Origin: Akkermansiaceae bacterium
Lineage (GTDB): Bacteria; Verrucomicrobiota; Verrucomicrobiia; Verrucomicrobiales; Akkermansiaceae
DNA: 7,397 nt
NCBI GenBank assembly: GCA_029287105.1
Contig: JARFRT010000605.1
Coordinates: 1-7,397 of the forward strand
Direction: 5' to 3'
The notes under the pieces were generated by a model. It was given only the letters and a program-made list of their open reading frames with translations, was not told where the DNA came from and did no database searches. The number at the start of each line of letters is the position of its first letter. The stretch's first letter is position 1. Below, one piece after another: positions 4,609 to 7,397 of this stretch. Made by a program: the position numbers and the translations under genes.

Positions 4609-5709
4609 TCAGTAATTTAGTTTGGCGAGGGACTTGGGTAGGAAAATGCCGTCTTTGCGGATGAGTTTGCCATCGAAGTAGATTTCGCCGCCACCGTAGT
4701 CCTTGCGTTGGATGGAGACGAGGTCCCAGTGGACTTGCGAGCGGTTTCCATTGTCGGCATCCTCATAGGCTTGGCCGGGAGTGAAGTGGAACGAGCCTGC
4801 GATTTTTTCGTCGAACAGGATGTCGCGCATCGGTTCCATGATCTCGGGGTGAAACCCGAGGGCGAACTCGCCGATGTAGCGCGCACCGGGGTCGGCGTCG
4901 AGAATGTGGTTGAGTTCCTTGGTTTTGCCGCCGGCGTCCGCCTTGACGATTTTGCCTTGCTTGAATTCCAGGCGGATATTGTCGAACGGGATACCCTGGT
5001 ACACGGTCGGGGTGTTATAGGTGATAAACCCCTCGGCGCTGTTTTTGACCGGGGAGGTGAAGACCTCGCCGTCGGGGACGTTGTAGTTCCCCCCCGACAC
5101 GAGTGCGGGGATGTTTTTCATCGAAAACCGGAGGTCGGTGCCGGGGCCTTTGATGTGGACCTGGTCGGTTTTGTTCATCAGCCGGCTCAGGGCGTTCATC
5201 GCGGGCAGCAGGCTTTTATAATCTAACAAGCATGCGCGGAAGTAGAAGTCCTCGAATGCCTCGGTGCTCATGCCTGCTTGTTGGGCCATGGACGGGTGGG
5301 GCCAGCGCAGCACGCACCATTTGGTTTTTTTGACCCGATGGTCCATGACCTTGCGCATGTGGTTCATCATGGTTTTCATTTTGGCTGCGGGCACGTCGCT
5401 GGTTTCGCAGATATTGCTTGATCCGCGGATGGCGATGTAGGCATCCATGTCCTTCATTTCGGCGAGTTGGTGCTTGGCGATGAGCTGGTATTGGTCGTCG
5501 CTGGCGTTGATCACCATTTCGCGGCTGAGCCGTCCGTGCTCGATTTTAACGACGGGGGTGGCTTTTTTGGCGCGGACCTCGCGGATCAGGGCGATGCCGA
5601 TTTCGTCGGGGACATCGAACAGGTGGAGCATGACTCTTTCGCCCTTCTTGACGGCGGTGGAGTAGTGGACGAGTTGATGGGCGAGTTGGGCGATACGTGG
5701 ATCTTGCAT
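4609..5709 (-). CDS. M29-family metallo-aminopeptidase (AmpS/PepS/aminopeptidase T-like)
   Basis: The 366-aa protein matches peptidase family M29, cytoplasmic dinuclear-metal (zinc or cobalt) enzymes that remove N-terminal amino acids from peptides. All expected metal ligands and catalytic residues can be placed: Glu215 in NYNVPDGEVFTSP, Glu281 in RYIGEFALGFHP, His308 in GSFHFTPG, Tyr315 in GQAY, and His327 and Asp329 in SQVHWDLV. The N-terminal domain (about 1-190), with GERVMLHLFDVPDEIGIAL near residue 23, is the usual Rossmann-like part of the family. At 366 aa it is shorter than the roughly 400-410 aa of classical AmpS/PepS, but complete in its motifs. There is no signal peptide. No Shine-Dalgarno sequence precedes the ATG. 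It stands alone: it converges on luxR across 63 bp, and its start faces purN across 108 bp containing an 11-bp repeat array. Confidence 0.9.
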   Translation of the reverse strand: MQDPRIAQLAHQLVHYSTAVKKGERVMLHLFDVPDEIGIALIREVRAKKATPVVKIEHGRLSREMVINASDDQYQLIAKHQLAEMKDMDAYIAIRGSSNICETSDVPAAKMKTMMNHMRKVMDHRVKKTKWCVLRWPHPSMAQQAGMSTEAFEDFYFRACLLDYKSLLPAMNALSRLMNKTDQVHIKGPGTDLRFSMKNIPALVSGGNYNVPDGEVFTSPVKNSAEGFITYNTPTVYQGIPFDNIRLEFKQGKIVKADAGGKTKELNHILDADPGARYIGEFALGFHPEIMEPMRDILFDEKIAGSFHFTPGQAYEDADNGNRSQVHWDLVSIQRKDYGGGEIYFDGKLIRKDGIFLPKSLAKLNY

Positions 5710-5747
5710 GGCTTAAAGAAGTAGGTGATCAGGCGGGAGAAGCAAGA

Positions 5748-5791
5748 ATTCAATGGGGATTCGATGGCGATTCGGTTGGAATTCGATTGGC
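5748..5791. repeat. Four direct repeats phased at exactly 11 bp in the divergent aminopeptidase/purN promoter region
   Basis: Units begin at 5748, 5759, 5770 and 5781: ATTCAATGGGG, ATTCGATGGCG, ATTCGGTTGGA and ATTCGATTGGC, consensus about ATTCGATKGGN. One turn of B-DNA is about 10.5 bp, so all copies face the same side of the helix. Phased 11-bp direct repeats are the recognition mode of PhoB/OmpR-type winged-helix response regulators. The array lies between the start codons of the two divergent genes, where it could control either or both. The repeats are visible directly; the binding role is inference. Confidence 0.55.
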
Positions 5792-5815
5792 ACGGGCCGT
5801 GATTCCGTGCATAGC
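5787..5815 (+). promoter_or_regulatory. Weak candidate promoter of purN
   Basis: TTGGCA (5787-5792, five of six to TTGACA) is followed after 17 bp by CATAGC (5810-5815, only three of six to TATAAT). If used, transcription would start near the ATG codons at 5818 and 5824. The -35 overlaps the last 11-bp repeat. A GCACGG (5790-5795) / CCGTGC (5805-5810) inverted repeat overlaps the spacer. Confidence 0.25.
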
Positions 5816-5817
5816 AA

Positions 5818-6417
5818 ATGGCCATGTCCGCTGGTCAAGAAAAGTTAAAGCTCGGAGTGCTCGGCTCCGGCTCCGGGTCGAACATGCAGGCGATCCTCGA
5901 CGCGATTGAAGACGGAACGCTGGATGCGGAGATTGTTCTGGTGCTGTCTGATAACCCGGATGCCTACATTCTGGAGAGGGCCCGGAAGGCGGGTATTGCT
6001 GCGGAGGTGATAGATTGTGCCGGCTACGCGACGCGTTTTCCCGAGGCGTCCCAGATCGCGGTCGGGGAGAAACTGCGTGACGCCGGGGTTGAGATTGTCT
6101 GTCTTGCCGGATTCATGCGTATCGTCAAGGCACCGTTGCTGGAGATGTTCCCCGGGCGGCTGCTCAATATTCACCCGTCGTTGCTGCCGGCCTATCCCGG
6201 ATTGATGGCGTGGAAGCAGGCGGTGGACGATGGTGCCGAGGAGTCCGGCTGCACCGTGCATTATGTCGATGCCGGCATGGATACCGGGCCGGTTATTTTG
6301 CAGGCCAGGCTGCCTGTTTTGGCCGGCGACACCGCGGAGACGCTGCATGCACGCATCCAGGCGGAAGAGCACCGCCTTTATCCGGCCGCGATCAGGGTAG
6401 TGGCGGCGGGCTTGTAG
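5818..6417 (+). CDS. purN: Phosphoribosylglycinamide formyltransferase (GAR transformylase)
   Basis: PurN transfers a formyl group from 10-formyltetrahydrofolate to glycinamide ribonucleotide, the third step of de novo purine synthesis, in the cytoplasm. The 199-aa length is close to typical. Visible motifs are the phosphate-binding loop GVLGSGSGSNMQAI (13-26), the catalytic block NIHPSLLPAYPG (117-128, with Asn117 and His119), and SGCTVHYVDAGMDTGPVILQ (143-162), where Asp155 corresponds to the catalytic Asp144 of E. coli. The catalytic Asn, His and Asp are all present. The common PGLHAW reads PGLMAW here; that His is not one of the catalytic residues. The start may be the first ATG (5818) or the ATG two codons later (5824); the spacer gives no Shine-Dalgarno sequence to choose by. 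It is divergent from the aminopeptidase, and its stop is one base from the stop of the convergent repeat-protein gene. No other pur gene is in the window. Confidence 0.95.
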   Translation: MAMSAGQEKLKLGVLGSGSGSNMQAILDAIEDGTLDAEIVLVLSDNPDAYILERARKAGIAAEVIDCAGYATRFPEASQIAVGEKLRDAGVEIVCLAGFMRIVKAPLLEMFPGRLLNIHPSLLPAYPGLMAWKQAVDDGAEESGCTVHYVDAGMDTGPVILQARLPVLAGDTAETLHARIQAEEHRLYPAAIRVVAAGL

Positions 6418-6418
6418 C

Positions 6419-7397
6419 TTAGTGTGGGTGCGGCATTGTTTCCTCGGGCTCCAAGATGGCTTCCGGCGTTAAATCGATGCCTTGCAGTGTTTCTTTACCC
6501 TCCCCTTCTGCCCATGTTTTGGCGGCATCGGGGGACTGCTTGAGCCAGGATTGGTAGATGTCTTTTTTGGATGCCGCTCTTTTTTCAGGGTCACTGCCGC
6601 GATTTGCCCAGGCAAAGGCTTCTTCATACTGCTGCCGCGATGAAAGCGACCTGACGACTTTGGTTAGGGCGTCCTGGGTTTTAATGTCGTCGGGTTGCCG
6701 GTCATACCATTTGCCGGCGGCCGCCGGATCCTGGGATGCCCAGGCACCCAGGTTGTCGGTGATGATGGCCACCTGAGCTTTCTTGTCGTCGGTTTTTTTC
6801 ATCCCCCACTCGATGGCTGCCTCGGGGTCCATGTAGGACCAGTTTCGGATCATTTTTTCGATGAGTTTGGCTTTTTCCTGGCTGTCGTCGATGGTGCCGA
6901 TGAGTGCTTTGGCACTTTCCGGGTCTTGCATGACCATGGTGCCGATGACGGATTCCATGACGGAACTTTTCAGGGACGGTTCGTTTTCGTTATCGAGGAA
7001 CTTGAGGAAGGTTTTTAATTTTTCAGGTTGGTTGGCCACGCCTTGGGCGATGCCTGCGAGAGCGTTTTTTCTTGTGCTGGAATTTTCAATCGAGGCGTCC
7101 TGGGTCAGGGCGCGCGTGAGATCGTGTCGCGCGAGTGCCTGGTAAATCATGCCGTTATAGACATTGCCATAGACGCCTCCGCCCTGATTGAGTTTGTCTT
7201 GATGGGTTTCATACCAGTCAAATGCGGCTTCCGGGTTTTCCTTGGTCCAGCTCATGAACACTCCCATTACCCCGACCATTTTTGTTGGTTTGTTCTTGGA
7301 ATCCAACGCATGTAATATCGCCGCCTCGCCATTGATTTTACCCCAGCGGTTCATCAGCATCATTTGCAGGGTCATCCGCAGCTGCGGGTTCTTCAGG
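6419..7397 (-). CDS. Helical repeat protein with D/N/S-P-x-x-A-x-x-W motifs, C-terminal part (5' end beyond the right edge)
   Basis: The frame is open to the right edge. Codons upstream of the ATG at 7373-7375 continue as LKNPQLR, in style with what follows, so the true start is probably outside the window; at least 325 residues are visible. The protein is built of alpha-helical units of roughly 32-35 residues. Their signature recurs, counting from that ATG, as NPEAAFDWYE (47), DPESAKALIG (151), DPEAAIEWGM (183), DPAAAGKWYD (216), a diverged YEEAFAWANR (250) and SPDAAKTWAE (281). The pattern resembles TPR/Sel1/HEAT-type solenoid scaffolds, but I do not recognise a named family. It ends in an acidic, proline-rich tail (LTPEAILEPEETMPHPH). 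No enzyme motif is visible. Localisation cannot be judged because the N-terminus is missing. Such proteins usually bind other proteins; that is inference. Confidence 0.72.
   Translation of the reverse strand, partial: LKNPQLRMTLQMMLMNRWGKINGEAAILHALDSKNKPTKMVGVMGVFMSWTKENPEAAFDWYETHQDKLNQGGGVYGNVYNGMIYQALARHDLTRALTQDASIENSSTRKNALAGIAQGVANQPEKLKTFLKFLDNENEPSLKSSVMESVIGTMVMQDPESAKALIGTIDDSQEKAKLIEKMIRNWSYMDPEAAIEWGMKKTDDKKAQVAIITDNLGAWASQDPAAAGKWYDRQPDDIKTQDALTKVVRSLSSRQQYEEAFAWANRGSDPEKRAASKKDIYQSWLKQSPDAAKTWAEGEGKETLQGIDLTPEAILEPEETMPHPH

Noticed and set aside
1..7397. CRISPR arrays, tRNA or rRNA genes, insertion sequences, phage genes
   Set aside because: No regularly spaced direct repeats with unique spacers, no tRNA-like cloverleaf with TTCRA loop, and no transposase or integrase motifs were seen on either strand.

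Overview
The window looks like chromosomal DNA from a moderately GC-rich, Gram-negative type bacterium, most plausibly a member of the Verrucomicrobiota. That placement is inference. It rests on a GbsR/MarR-type regulator coupled to a specialised NusG paralogue, a DigH/YngK-type lipoprotein, a LuxR regulator with an unlabelled N-terminal domain, a helical repeat protein with D/N-P-E/A-A-A-x-x-W motifs, and the near absence of Shine-Dalgarno sequences before the genes. No mobile element, CRISPR array, tRNA or rRNA is visible.

Layout, left to right. The first 63 bases are the minus-strand start of trpB, which runs off the left edge. Upstream of it, also on the minus strand, is a tightly linked pair: a GbsR/MarR-family regulator, then an RfaH/UpxY-like NusG paralogue whose ATG directly follows the regulator's stop codon. 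A perfect 18-bp dyad overlaps the likely -10 box of this pair and looks like an autoregulatory operator. Next come a small predicted exported protein (85 aa), a spacer with two tandem duplications, and a DigH/YngK-like glycoside hydrolase lipoprotein, all on the minus strand.

A divergent gap of about 314 bp (3356-3669) separates the hydrolase from a plus-strand LuxR-type regulator. It is the most structured non-coding part of the window. It holds a 10-bp and a 9-bp long-range inverted repeat, a hairpin followed by five T that looks like an intrinsic terminator, and a competing hairpin that would disrupt it. Downstream is a near-consensus sigma-70 promoter placed so that luxR mRNA would be almost leaderless. 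A convergent M29-family aminopeptidase follows on the minus strand. It is divergent from purN across a 108-bp gap carrying four direct repeats phased at exactly 11 bp. PurN converges, with one base between stop codons, on a partial alanine/tryptophan-motif helical repeat protein that runs off the right edge.

The genes do not form one pathway. They mix housekeeping metabolism (trpB, purN, aminopeptidase), envelope remodelling (DigH-like) and regulation (GbsR, NusG-like, LuxR). The best candidates for undescribed biology are the structured luxR/digH-like intergenic region, the 11-bp repeat array before purN, and the GbsR-NusG pair sitting beside trpB instead of at the head of a visible polysaccharide operon.
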